NCBI GenBank assembly: GCA_006969625.1
Contig: CP030885.1
Span: forward strand, 248,001 to 312,000
DNA from: Rhodospirillaceae bacterium
GTDB lineage: Bacteria > Pseudomonadota > Alphaproteobacteria > Kiloniellales > DSM-21159
DNA length: 64,000 nucleotides
Direction of reading: 5' to 3'
Shown here in pieces: positions 1 through 10,883 of the stretch (the first letter of the stretch is position 1; each line of letters begins with the position of its first letter). The notes under the pieces are model-generated. The model saw nothing but the letters and a program-made list of their open reading frames with translations, was not told the origin of the DNA and ran no database searches. The position numbers and the translations under genes were made by a program.

Positions 1-638
1 GCCTGTTCAGCCGGGTCGGCGCCGCCGACGACCTGGCGCGCGGACGCTCCACCTTCATGGTCGAGATGGTCGAGGCGGCGGCCATCCTGAACCAGGCGAC
101 GCCCCGCTCGCTGGTCATCCTCGACGAGATCGGCCGCGGCACCGCCACCTTCGACGGCCTCTCCATCGCCTGGGCCTGCGTCGAGCACCTGCACGAGGTC
201 AACCGCTGCCGCGGGCTGTTCGCCACCCACTACCACGAGCTGACCCACCTGGCCGGCAAGCTGGCGCGCCTGTCCTGCCACGCCATGCGGGTCAAGGAAT
301 GGCAGGGCGAGGTGGTCTTTTTGCACGAGGTGGCGCCGGGCGCCGCCGACCGCTCTTACGGGATCCATGTGGCGCGCCTCGCCGGCCTGCCGCCCGCCGC
401 GGTTCATCGCGCCGAGGAGGTGCTGGCGCTGCTGGAGCAGGGCGAGCAGGCCGGCGCGTTGACCCGCCTGGCCGACGACCTGCCGCTGTTCGCCGCCGCG
501 CCCAAGCCGGCCTCGGCCGCGGCCCCCGCGGAGGCGAGCGCGCTCGAGGCCGAGCTGAAGGCCGTCAACCCCGACGAACTGACGCCCAAGCAGGCGCTCG
601 AACTGCTTTACCGCCTGCGGGGTCTGGTGCCCGAGTGA
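1..638 (+). CDS. mutS: DNA mismatch repair protein MutS, C-terminal part (5' truncated by window)
   Basis: The reading frame is open from base 3 and is cut by the window edge, so only the ATPase C-terminus is present (about 211 residues). MutS binds mismatches and signals through an ABC-type ATPase. Visible motifs are the conserved [19 protein letters not shown] segment, a Walker [17 protein letters not shown], and the switch FATHYHEL. These are followed by the helical C-terminal dimerisation segment ending in [10 protein letters not shown]. An Ala/Pro-rich linker precedes that last segment. Family assignment is secure; upstream mismatch-binding domains are outside the window. Confidence 0.97.
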   Translation, partial: LFSRVGAADDLARGRSTFMVEMVEAAAILNQATPRSLVILDEIGRGTATFDGLSIAWACVEHLHEVNRCRGLFATHYHELTHLAGKLARLSCHAMRVKEWQGEVVFLHEVAPGAADRSYGIHVARLAGLPPAAVHRAEEVLALLEQGEQAGALTRLADDLPLFAAAPKPASAAAPAEASALEAELKAVNPDELTPKQALELLYRLRGLVPE

Positions 639-739
639 GCGCGCATGGCGCCGTCCCGCTGGCATGCGTTGAGCCGGCCGGCGGTTTGCGCTAAACCGCC
701 TCGGCTCGGCGGTTCCGGGCGAGAAGGATCGAGAAGCCG

Positions 740-1348
740 ATGGAAAAGTTCACCAAACTGACGAGCGTCGCGGCGCCGCTGCCGCTGAGCAACGTCGACA
801 CCGACATGATCATCCCGGCGCGCTTTCTGAAGACGATCAAGCGCACCGGCCTGGGCGAGGGGCTGTTCTACGCCCTGCGCCACGACGACGAGGGCGAGCG
901 GGTCGACTTCGTGCTCGACCGCCCAGCCTACAAGAACGCGCAGATCCTGATCGCCGGCGCCAACTTCGGCTGCGGCTCCTCGCGTGAGCACGCGCCCTGG
1001 GCCTTGCTCGACGGCGGCATCCGCTGCGTCATCGCGCCCAGCTTCGCCGACATCTTCTACAACAACTGCTTCAAGAACGGCATCCTGCCGATCGTCCTGC
1101 CCGAGGAGGAGATCGACAAGCTGCTGGAGGACGCCGAGCGCGGCGCCAACGCGACCGTCACGGTCGACCTGGAGAACCAGACCATCCAGGGGCCGGACGG
1201 CGGCACGATCTCCTTCGAGATCGACCCCTTCCGCAAGCACTGCCTGCTCAACGGCCTGGACGACATCGGCCTGACCCTGAAAAAGGCGCCGCAGATCGAC
1301 GCCTTCGAGGCCAGGCAGAAGGCCGGCCAGCCCTGGCTCTACGGCTAG
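740..1348 (+). CDS. leuD: 3-isopropylmalate dehydratase small subunit
   Basis: A 202-residue LeuD of normal length. It pairs with LeuC (not next to it here) to isomerise 2- to 3-isopropylmalate in leucine synthesis. It carries the swivel-domain signatures [14 protein letters not shown] near the N-terminus and [17 protein letters not shown] at about residues 73-90. GAGAAGGATCGAG lies just upstream of the ATG. It is followed, after a palindromic repeat element, by leuB in the same direction, consistent with a leucine cluster. A divergent second LeuD lies at 45421-46059. Confidence 0.96.
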   Translation: MEKFTKLTSVAAPLPLSNVDTDMIIPARFLKTIKRTGLGEGLFYALRHDDEGERVDFVLDRPAYKNAQILIAGANFGCGSSREHAPWALLDGGIRCVIAPSFADIFYNNCFKNGILPIVLPEEEIDKLLEDAERGANATVTVDLENQTIQGPDGGTISFEIDPFRKHCLLNGLDDIGLTLKKAPQIDAFEARQKAGQPWLYG

Positions 1349-1377
1349 GGGCTCGGGCGCACCATCCCACTCGGCCT

Positions 1378-1499
1378 TCATCCTGAGCTTGTCGAAGGAC
1401 GAAGGCCACGGCCCGGCAGGGCCGTATGGGCTGTCGGATCGCCGCCTGTGGCGGCGGCCCTCGTCCTTCGAGACGCCGCTGCGCGGCTCCTCAGGATGA
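1378..1499. repeat. Intergenic palindromic repeat (REP-like, alphaproteobacterial type)
   Basis: This 122-bp element between leuD and leuB has outer arms TCATCCTGAG and CTCAGGATGA and inner arms GTCGAAGGACGA and TCGTCCTTCGAGAC. Its minus-strand frame reads [14 protein letters not shown] and SFDKLRM, peptides typical of a dispersed repeat in high-GC alphaproteobacteria (established knowledge). It likely folds into a long hairpin in the leuD-leuB transcript and could stabilise or attenuate it (inference). Confidence 0.85.
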
Positions 1500-1561
1500 G
1501 GGCAGAAAGAATGGCGACTCTCCAGTGTGAGGGCCGAGTGAGTGAAGGAAAGACCGGAAAA

Positions 1562-2674
1562 ATGCCCGCCAACAAGACCCTGCTGATCCTGCCGGGCGAC
1601 GGCATCGGGCCGGAGGCGATGGGCCAGGTCCGCCGGGTGGTGGACTGGATGGACCAGCGCCGCGCCGTCAGCTTCGACGTGAGCGAGGACCTGGTCGGCG
1701 GCGCCGCGCTCGACGTGCACGGCGTGCCGCTGGCCGATGCCACGATGGACAAGGCGCACAACGCCGATGCGGTGCTGCTCGGCGCCGTCGGCGGGCCCAA
1801 GTGGGACGGCCTGCCCTTCGAGGTGAAGCCCGAGCGCGGCCTGCTGCGCCTGCGCAAGGAGATGCAGCTCTACGCCAACCTGAGGCCCGCGATCTGCTTC
1901 GAGGCGCTGGTCGAGGCCTCGACCCTGAAGCCGGAGGTGGTCTCCGGCCTCGACATCATGATCGTGCGCGAGCTGACCGGCGGCGTCTACTTCGGCGAGC
2001 CGCGCGGCATCGAGACCCTGCCGAACGGCGAGCGCCGCGGCATCAATACCCAGGTCTATACCACCTCCGAGATCCGCCGGGTCGCCGCGGTGGCCTTCGA
2101 GCTGGCCAAGAAGCGCGACAAGCGCGTCTGCTCGACCGAAAAGGCCAACGTCATGGAGTCCGGCGTGCTCTGGCGCGAGGAGGTGACCAAGCTGCACAAC
2201 GAATCCTATCCGGAGGTCGAACTCAGCCACATGTACGCCGACAACTGCGGCATGCAGCTGGTGCGCGCGCCCAAACAGTTCGACGTCATCGTCACCGACA
2301 ACCTGTTCGGCGACATGCTGAGCGACGTGGCGGCGATGCTGACCGGCTCGCTCGGCATGCTGCCCTCCGCCTCGCTCGGCGACGCCGACGAGACCGGCCG
2401 GCGCAAGGCGCTCTACGAGCCGGTGCACGGCTCGGCCCCCGACATCGCCGGCCAGGGCAAGGCCAACCCGATCGCCACGCTGATGAGCTTTGCCATGTGC
2501 CTGCGCTACAGCTTCGACCTGGGCGAGGACGCCGACCTGATCGAAGAGGCGGTGAAGGCCGTGCTGGCCAGCGGCATCCGCACTGGCGACATCATGTCCC
2601 CGGGCTGCACCCTGGTCTCCACCGAAGGCATGGGCGACGCGCTGCTCGCCGAACTCGACAAGCGGGCGGCGTAG
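1562..2674 (+). CDS. leuB: 3-isopropylmalate dehydrogenase
   Basis: Oxidatively decarboxylates 3-isopropylmalate with NAD in leucine synthesis; cytosolic. The ATG at 1562 is preferred over upstream starts because AAGGAAAGAC precedes it, the family N-terminus ([14 protein letters not shown]) begins there, and the upstream in-frame sequence belongs to the palindromic repeat. The product has 370 residues, the usual length. Visible motifs include [14 protein letters not shown], the catalytic Tyr/Lys region, and the NAD-binding [10 protein letters not shown] and [18 protein letters not shown] segments. Confidence 0.97.
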   Translation: MPANKTLLILPGDGIGPEAMGQVRRVVDWMDQRRAVSFDVSEDLVGGAALDVHGVPLADATMDKAHNADAVLLGAVGGPKWDGLPFEVKPERGLLRLRKEMQLYANLRPAICFEALVEASTLKPEVVSGLDIMIVRELTGGVYFGEPRGIETLPNGERRGINTQVYTTSEIRRVAAVAFELAKKRDKRVCSTEKANVMESGVLWREEVTKLHNESYPEVELSHMYADNCGMQLVRAPKQFDVIVTDNLFGDMLSDVAAMLTGSLGMLPSASLGDADETGRRKALYEPVHGSAPDIAGQGKANPIATLMSFAMCLRYSFDLGEDADLIEEAVKAVLASGIRTGDIMSPGCTLVSTEGMGDALLAELDKRAA

Positions 2675-2795
2675 AGGCGCCGCGCCGGATCGGGGCATCG
2701 CCCGGGATGCGAAACGCATCCGGATTAAGGAGCGCTTAGGCCCTGGCGCCTAGCCTTCGCGCATCGTCGAGCAGTCGCGCGGAGGGCAGGGACCA

Positions 2796-4610
2796 GTGAA
2801 CCGTCGCACCTTTCTTAAGAGTTCCGGCGCCCTGGCGCTGGCCGGAACCGCGCTTGGCGCCTCCGCCACTGCCCCATCCGCGGCGGCGGGCCCGTTGCGG
2901 CGCGTGCGCCCGGGCGATCCGGGCTGGCCGAGCGCGGCCGAGTGGGACGGGCTGCGCCAGGCCGTCGGCGGCCGCCTGATCGAGGTGCCCTCGCCGCTGG
3001 CCGGCTGCCGGCGCGATGCGACCGGCAAGCTGTGCGACGCGGCGCTCAAGGACCTCGCGAACCCCTACTACATCCAGGATCAGGTCGGAGGCACCCAGTC
3101 GCAAGGCTGGATCGACGCCTGGACGACGGCGCAGAGCGTTTACGCCGTCGTGCCGCAGAGCGCCGCCGACGTGGCCGCCGCCGTCGACTTTGCGCGCGAG
3201 AAGAACCTGCGCCTCGTCATCAAGGGCGCGGGCCACAGCTACCTCGGCCAGTCGACCGCGCCGGACAGCCTGCTGCTGTGGACCCGCGACCTCGACGCCA
3301 TCTCGCTGCACGATGCGTTCGTGCCCCAGGGCTGCGAGGGGAGGGTCGCGCCGACCCCGGCCGTCAGCGTCGGCTCCGGCGCCAAGTTCGTCCAGCTTTA
3401 CGACGCCGTCGTGACCAAGGCCGGCCGCTACGTCCAGGGCGGCGGCTGCACAAGCGTCGGCGTCGGCGGGCACGTGCAGACGGGCGGCTTCGGCAGCTTC
3501 TCGAAGTACGGCGGCCTGGCCGCCGCCGGGCTGCTGGAGGCGGAGGTCGTCACGGCCGACGGGCAGGTGCGCGTCGTCAACGCCTGCCAGGACCCGGAGC
3601 TGTTCGCGGCGCTGCGCGGCGGTGGCGCGGGCTTCGGAATCACCACGCGTCTGACCCTCGTCACGCGTGAGGTGCCGGAAATCTTCGGCTTCTACGGGCA
3701 ACGCTTGACGGCGCGCACAGAGGCCGCCTACGGCAGGCTGCTGGACCGCTTCTTCGCCTTCGCCGAGGAGGCCCTTGTGACGCCGCATTGGGGCGAGCAG
3801 GTCACGCTGTCTCCGGACCGGGGCTTCAAGCTGGCGATGGTCTTCCAGGGCCTCTCGGAGACGGAGGTCACGGCGCTCTGGGCGCCCTTCCAGTCCTGGC
3901 TGTCGGAGAACGCCGAGTCCTTCGAGACGCTGGAGGAACCGCGGATCGTCACCATGCCCGGCCGGCACTGGTGGGACTTCGACTACCGCCGCAAGCACCT
4001 GCCCAAGTCGATCGTGATCGACGAGCGGCCCGACGCCGCGCCCGGCCGCTTCTGGTGGTCGGGCAACGGCGGCGAGGTGAGCATCTACCTCGCGGGCTAC
4101 GAGTCGATCTGGCTGCCGGAACGGCTGCTGTCGGTCGAGCAGCGCGCCGACTTCGTGGCGGCGCTGGTCGAGGCGTCCCGCCACTACACCGTCGGCCTGC
4201 ACTTCAACAAGGGCCTGGCAGGCGCGACGCCAGAGCGGCGCGAAGAGGCCCGCACCCTGGCGCTGCACCCGAGCGTGGCCGACGCCTTCGCGCTGGCGAT
4301 CATCGCCGGCGGCCAGCCCCTGGCCTTCCCGGGCGTGCGCGGGCACGAGCCGGACCCTGCCGCGGCGCGCGCGGACGCCCGGCGCATCTCGGCGGCCATG
4401 CGGGCCCTGCGGCGGGTGGCGCCGGAGGCCGGCTCCTATTCGTCGGAAATGAGCTACTTCGAGCCGAACTGGCAGGAGGCGGCCTGGGGACCGAACTACC
4501 CGCGTCTGCTCGCCGCGAAGCGCAAGTACGATCCCGACGGCCTGTTCATCGGCCATCACCAGGTTGGCAGCGAGTCCTGGATCGACAACGGCTTCGTCCG
4601 CGTGCGCTGA
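2796..4610 (+). CDS. Tat-exported FAD-dependent oxidoreductase (PCMH/berberine-bridge type)
   Basis: A 604-residue flavoprotein starting at GTG 2796 behind a clear GGAGGG. The N-terminus MNRRTFLKSSGALALAGTALG is a twin-arginine signal, so it is probably folded with FAD and exported to the periplasm. A PCMH-type FAD-binding domain lies at about residues 105-290 (LVIKGAGHSYLGQS, then GGGCTSVGVGGHVQTGGFG). A berberine-like C-terminal element sits at about 555-590 (NYPRLLAAKRKYDPDGLFIGHH). Such enzymes oxidise sugars, alcohols or alkaloid-like compounds; the substrate cannot be inferred. It stands alone between leuB and the convergent lolA. Confidence 0.88.
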   Translation: MNRRTFLKSSGALALAGTALGASATAPSAAAGPLRRVRPGDPGWPSAAEWDGLRQAVGGRLIEVPSPLAGCRRDATGKLCDAALKDLANPYYIQDQVGGTQSQGWIDAWTTAQSVYAVVPQSAADVAAAVDFAREKNLRLVIKGAGHSYLGQSTAPDSLLLWTRDLDAISLHDAFVPQGCEGRVAPTPAVSVGSGAKFVQLYDAVVTKAGRYVQGGGCTSVGVGGHVQTGGFGSFSKYGGLAAAGLLEAEVVTADGQVRVVNACQDPELFAALRGGGAGFGITTRLTLVTREVPEIFGFYGQRLTARTEAAYGRLLDRFFAFAEEALVTPHWGEQVTLSPDRGFKLAMVFQGLSETEVTALWAPFQSWLSENAESFETLEEPRIVTMPGRHWWDFDYRRKHLPKSIVIDERPDAAPGRFWWSGNGGEVSIYLAGYESIWLPERLLSVEQRADFVAALVEASRHYTVGLHFNKGLAGATPERREEARTLALHPSVADAFALAIIAGGQPLAFPGVRGHEPDPAAARADARRISAAMRALRRVAPEAGSYSSEMSYFEPNWQEAAWGPNYPRLLAAKRKYDPDGLFIGHHQVGSESWIDNGFVRVR

Positions 4611-4639
4611 AGCGCGAGCCGGCAGAGCCGCCTCCGGAG

Positions 4640-5323
4640 CTAGCGGTCGTTCCCGCCCTGCTTCTCGAAACCCATGTTGGGCAGCGTACGGTATTCGAAG
4701 AGGGAGTCGTCGAGGGCGACGTCGTACTGGGTGTCGACCAGCGAGACCTGGATGATGTAGCCCTCCTCGTCGACCACGGTCCAGCGGCGCAGCTCAAGCG
4801 GGCTGTCGCTGAACAGCAGGTCGACCTGGGCCGTACCGAGCGCCGAGTCGCCCAGCAGGGAGACCAGAAGCGCGCCCTGGCCGCGCTCGACGGCCAGCAC
4901 CTCGACCGTGTTGCGGAAGTCGATCGGGTCCTGGGTCAGGAACCAGAGCGGCGACTGCGACAGCGGGATCTGCGAGGCGCTCTCGATCGACTTGTCGTAC
5001 ATCACCATGGTGTGGCCGTCGCTGATCAGCAGCAGCGGCACCGGCTCGTCATACTCGAAGCGCAGCTCGCCGGGCCGGCGCAGGGCGATGTCGCCTTCGC
5101 TGAAGTGGCCGCTCGAGGTGACCTGCACGAAGCGGCCCTGCACGGACTCGATCTGGTTGAGGTAGTCCTCGACGCGGTCGAGGTCGGTCTCGCCCTCCGC
5201 CGTCAGCGGCTCGGGCGTGCGCCAGGGCGTCTCCTGCGCTGCCGCCGCGCCGGCCAGGCTGGCCAGGGCCAGCAGGGCTGCCGCCAGTCCAGCGCTCGTC
5301 TGCCTCGGTATCCGCACGCGCAC
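4640..5323 (-). CDS. lolA: Outer-membrane lipoprotein carrier protein
   Basis: Periplasmic chaperone that takes lipoproteins from LolCDE to the outer membrane. The N-terminus is a signal peptide (TSAGLAAALLALASLAGAAAA), followed by the LolA fold with VQGRFVQVTSSGHFSEGDIALRR-type strands and YDKSIESASQIPLSQSPLW. The exact start is uncertain: GTG codons at 5332, 5323 and 5317 are all possible. 5323 is chosen because GAGG lies 8 bases upstream. It begins within about 10 bases of the ftsK stop, so the two are probably cotranscribed, a common alphaproteobacterial arrangement. Confidence 0.9.
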   Translation of the reverse strand: MRVRIPRQTSAGLAAALLALASLAGAAAAQETPWRTPEPLTAEGETDLDRVEDYLNQIESVQGRFVQVTSSGHFSEGDIALRRPGELRFEYDEPVPLLLISDGHTMVMYDKSIESASQIPLSQSPLWFLTQDPIDFRNTVEVLAVERGQGALLVSLLGDSALGTAQVDLLFSDSPLELRRWTVVDEEGYIIQVSLVDTQYDVALDDSLFEYRTLPNMGFEKQGGNDR

Positions 5324-5333
5324 GCTCCACACC

Positions 5334-7813
<2,480 letters not shown>

Positions 7814-7817
<4 letters not shown>

Positions 7818-9169
7818 GCCTCCTCGCCCAGCACCTCAACCATGCGGCGCAGGGCGCGCTCGCTGATCTCCGCTTCGTAGACCAGCGCCGCCCGGATGTA
7901 GCGCTCGCCGGCGTTGCCAGGCAAGCCGGCCGGCCCGGCCATGTAGGCGCCGGGCAGAACCTTGATGCCGGCCTCGGTCCAGAGCCTCTTCGCCGCCGCC
8001 TCGCCGTCGCCGACATCCAGCCACAGGAAGAAGCCGCCGGCCGGGCGGCGGAAGCCGAAGCGGTTGCCGAGGATGCGCTCGGCGCGGGCGAAGAGGTCGC
8101 GGTAGAAGGCGCGGGTGCGCCCGGCCAGCTCGGCGTCGCGCCACAGCCGCGCGCCGGCGCGCTGCACGGGCACCGGCACCCCGGCGCCGCCCATGCGCAG
8201 GCAGGCGTCGATGCGGTCGACCAGATCCGGGTCGCCGACGACGAAGCCGCAGCGCAGGCCGGCGGCGCTCGCCCGCTTCGACAGGGAGTGGAACGCCAGC
8301 AGCCCCTCGAGGCTGCCGCCCTCGGCCAGCGCGGCGGGCAGGACGCCGGCCGGCGGCGCGTCGAGCCAGACCTCGCCGTAGCACTCGTCGGCGATCAGCA
8401 CGAAGCCGCAGGCCCGCGCCAGGTGCAGCAGGCGCTGCCAGCCCTCGGCGTCGAGCGCCGCACCCTGCGGGTTGGCGGGGCTGCAGACGTAGGCCATCTG
8501 CGCCGCGCGCAGCAGGTGGGCGGGCAGGTTGGCGAGGTCGGGCAGGAAGCCGCTGTCCGGCCCGGTCGGCACGAAGCTGGGCGCCAGGCCGGCGACCGCG
8601 GCGGCGCCCATGTAGACGTGGTAGCCCGGCGCCGGCAGCAGCACGGCGTTGCGCGTCGGATCCTGCTCGGCGGCGGCGATCGACAGGGCCAGCGCGGCGA
8701 AGAACAGGCCCTCGCGGGTACCGGGCACCGGCAGCACGTGGCGATCCGGGTCGAGCCAGCCGGCCGGCAGGTCGTAGCGCCGCTGCAGGTATTCGACGCA
8801 GGCGGCCCGGTAGTCGGCCTCGCCGCGCGGCGCCGGGTAGCGGCCCCAGGGGGCCGGGTCGGCGCCCAGCTCCTCCAGCACGTAGGCCGGCGGCGGCACC
8901 ATGGGATCGCCGACCGACAGGTTGATCGGCCGGCCGTCCGGCGCCGGCGAGCGCCCCGGCGTCAAGGGGTCGAGCAGCGCGGCCAGGCGCAAGAAGGGGT
9001 GGTAGGCGCGTGGGTCGCGACGCGCCGCCGAACCCTGGTGGGCTGCCCCTGAATGCGCCCCTGAATGGGCCTCCGAAGGCACCCTCGACTGCGCCTGCGG
9101 CCCGTCCGCCTCGGCAAGGGACGCCTGCGCCCCGCGGCCGGGGCCATCGCGTTCAAGCGCGCTGGACAT
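7814..9169 (-). CDS. Class I/II aminotransferase (PLP), possibly succinyldiaminopimelate transaminase
   Basis: A 451-residue fold-type I PLP enzyme. PLP lysine is K298 in [16 protein letters not shown]; other motifs are SPANPQGA and [10 protein letters not shown]. The nearest relatives I recall are alphaproteobacterial aminotransferases annotated as DapC-like, but amino-donor specificity cannot be read from sequence. The first 50 or so residues are a low-complexity Ser/Ala/Gly/Gln stretch with a short [15 protein letters not shown] repeat, so the true start may be later; no other Met occurs before residue 90. It overlaps ftsK by 4 bases. Confidence 0.85.
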
Positions 9170-9435
9170 TTAGCCGGACTTCCTCAGACAAAGCACGAAG
9201 ACCGCCATGATGGCACAACGCGCGGCGGCCCGGAACAGGATGTGTACCACGCGCCAAGGATCTCGGGACAAAGCAAAAACGATAGTCCTGTTGCGTCAAG
9301 GGGTTAGCAAGGAGTTGTGAGGGCGCTGCGGCGACTCCCAAGATGTCGGCGGAACGAATCGTGTTTGTTCAGGGTCCCGAGTCGCCCCGATTCGCGGCGA
9401 GTCGTCCCGGCTGGGCCACCGCCGGCGCCGGCCGC

Positions 9436-10707
9436 TCAGGAGGTCCGCGGGCCGGCCCGCGGCCGCAGTTCGGCGGCGGGATCGGGCCAGAGATGCAGCG
9501 CGCCGCGGTGCACCAGCACGGCGACCAGCGCGCCGGCGGTCATCACGTAGACCACCGCATGGGGCTCGAACGACTGCAGGAGGCCGACCGACTGGCTGGT
9601 CGCCGCGCCCAGACCGAGCTGCAGGAAACCGGCGAGCCCGGCGGCGGTGCCGGCGAGCTGCGGGTTGACGCTGACGGCGCCGGCGATGCCGTTGGGGATC
9701 GCCAGCCCGTTGCCCAGCGCCACCAGCATCATCGGCCCGAACAGCGCCCAGGGCGCCAGCATGCCGGCGAGATACAGCGCCAGCGCGGCCGCCGCGCCGA
9801 GCAGGGCCAGCAGGGTGCCGAGGGCGATCATCCGCTCGATGCCGAGCCGCACGGAGAAGCGCCCCGCCAGGCCGTTGCCGGCCATGTAGCCGAGCGAGCA
9901 GAGGATGAACCAGAGGCCGTACTCCAGCGGGCTTCGCCCCAGCACCTCGACCATCACGTAGGGCGCGCCGGCCAGGAAGGAGAAGAACACCGAGGAGGTG
10001 AAGCCGGTGGTCAGGGCGTAGGCGTCGAAGCGCGGTCGCCGCAGCAGCCAGGCATAGCCTTCCAGCAGGCCGCGCCAGCCGCCGCGGCCGGCGCGCGCGT
10101 CGTGATGCGTTTCGTGCAGGTAGACCTGGCAGGCCAGCGCGGTGGCGACGCCCAGCGCGGTCAGCAGCCAGAAGCCGGCGCGCCAGTCGAAGGCCTGCTC
10201 CAGCAAGCCGCCGATCGCCGGGGCGATCATCGGCGCCACCACCCAGGCCATGGTGATGTAGCCGATCACACTGGCCGCCTGCTCGCGGCCGTAGAGGTCG
10301 CGCACGATGGCGCGGGCCAGGACCACGCCGGCGGCGCCGCCGACCGCCTGCGCCAGGCGCGCGGCGATCAGCAGCTCGATGGTCGGCGCCAGCGCCGCCG
10401 CCACCGAGCCGAGGCAGAACAGCCACATGCCGGCGATCAGGGTGGGCCGCCGGCCGAAGCGGTCTGACACGGGCCCGTAGAAGAGTTGCGCGGCGGCGAG
10501 ACCGATCAGGTAGAGCGTCAGGGTGAGCTGGGCCGTGGCGTAGGGAACCCCGAAGCTGTCCTGCAGCCCGGGCATCGAGGGCACGAAGAGGTTGAGCGCC
10601 AGCGGCCCGATCGCCGAGACGGCGATCAGGATCAGCAGCGAGGGTCTGGGCCGCGCCGCCGCCTGCGGGTCAGGCGCGGCGGCGGAGGCGGAGCTGTCGC
10701 GCGGCAT
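9436..10707 (-). CDS. Bcr/CflA-type MFS drug exporter
   Basis: A 423-residue inner-membrane protein with twelve hydrophobic segments. The MFS loop 2-3 signature GPVSDRFGRRPTLIAG and the motif C-like segment WVVAPMIAPAIGGLLEQAFDWR match proton-driven multidrug exporters of the Bcr/CflA family (bicyclomycin, sulfonamide, peptides). A short Ala/Pro-rich cytoplasmic head precedes the first membrane segment. It is transcribed alone. The 266 bases between it and the aminotransferase (9170-9435) show no convincing gene or structured element. Confidence 0.9.
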   Translation of the reverse strand: MPRDSSASAAAPDPQAAARPRPSLLILIAVSAIGPLALNLFVPSMPGLQDSFGVPYATAQLTLTLYLIGLAAAQLFYGPVSDRFGRRPTLIAGMWLFCLGSVAAALAPTIELLIAARLAQAVGGAAGVVLARAIVRDLYGREQAASVIGYITMAWVVAPMIAPAIGGLLEQAFDWRAGFWLLTALGVATALACQVYLHETHHDARAGRGGWRGLLEGYAWLLRRPRFDAYALTTGFTSSVFFSFLAGAPYVMVEVLGRSPLEYGLWFILCSLGYMAGNGLAGRFSVRLGIERMIALGTLLALLGAAAALALYLAGMLAPWALFGPMMLVALGNGLAIPNGIAGAVSVNPQLAGTAAGLAGFLQLGLGAATSQSVGLLQSFEPHAVVYVMTAGALVAVLVHRGALHLWPDPAAELRPRAGPRTS

Positions 10708-10741
10708 GCGGACGGTCCCGAACGGCTGGGCTGGAAGGGCG

Positions 10742-10774
10742 GCGGGCCGGCGCGCGGATCACGCGCCGGCCCGC
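10742..10774. terminator. GC-rich hairpin between the chemoreceptor and exporter genes
   Basis: A perfect 13-bp stem, GCGGGCCGGCGCG (10742-10754) with CGCGCCGGCCCGC (10762-10774), and a 7-base loop. It lies 110 bases downstream of the chemoreceptor stop on the minus strand. No T-run follows, so terminator activity is inferred from position and stem strength only. Confidence 0.45.
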
Positions 10775-10883
10775 GCCGGCATCGAACGCCTTCGAAGATG
10801 GTGCGGCCGGGCCCGCCGGGCAAACGCCGGGCGGACATAGCTGCCTTTCCGGCCGCCGCCAGTCGCTCGGCCTGCGGCTTCCG

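Noticed and set aside
608-2719. 703-codon minus-strand frame opposite leuD and leuB
   Set aside because: Antisense shadow of two secure genes; composition is Arg/Gly/His-rich with no domain, and it crosses the palindromic repeat.
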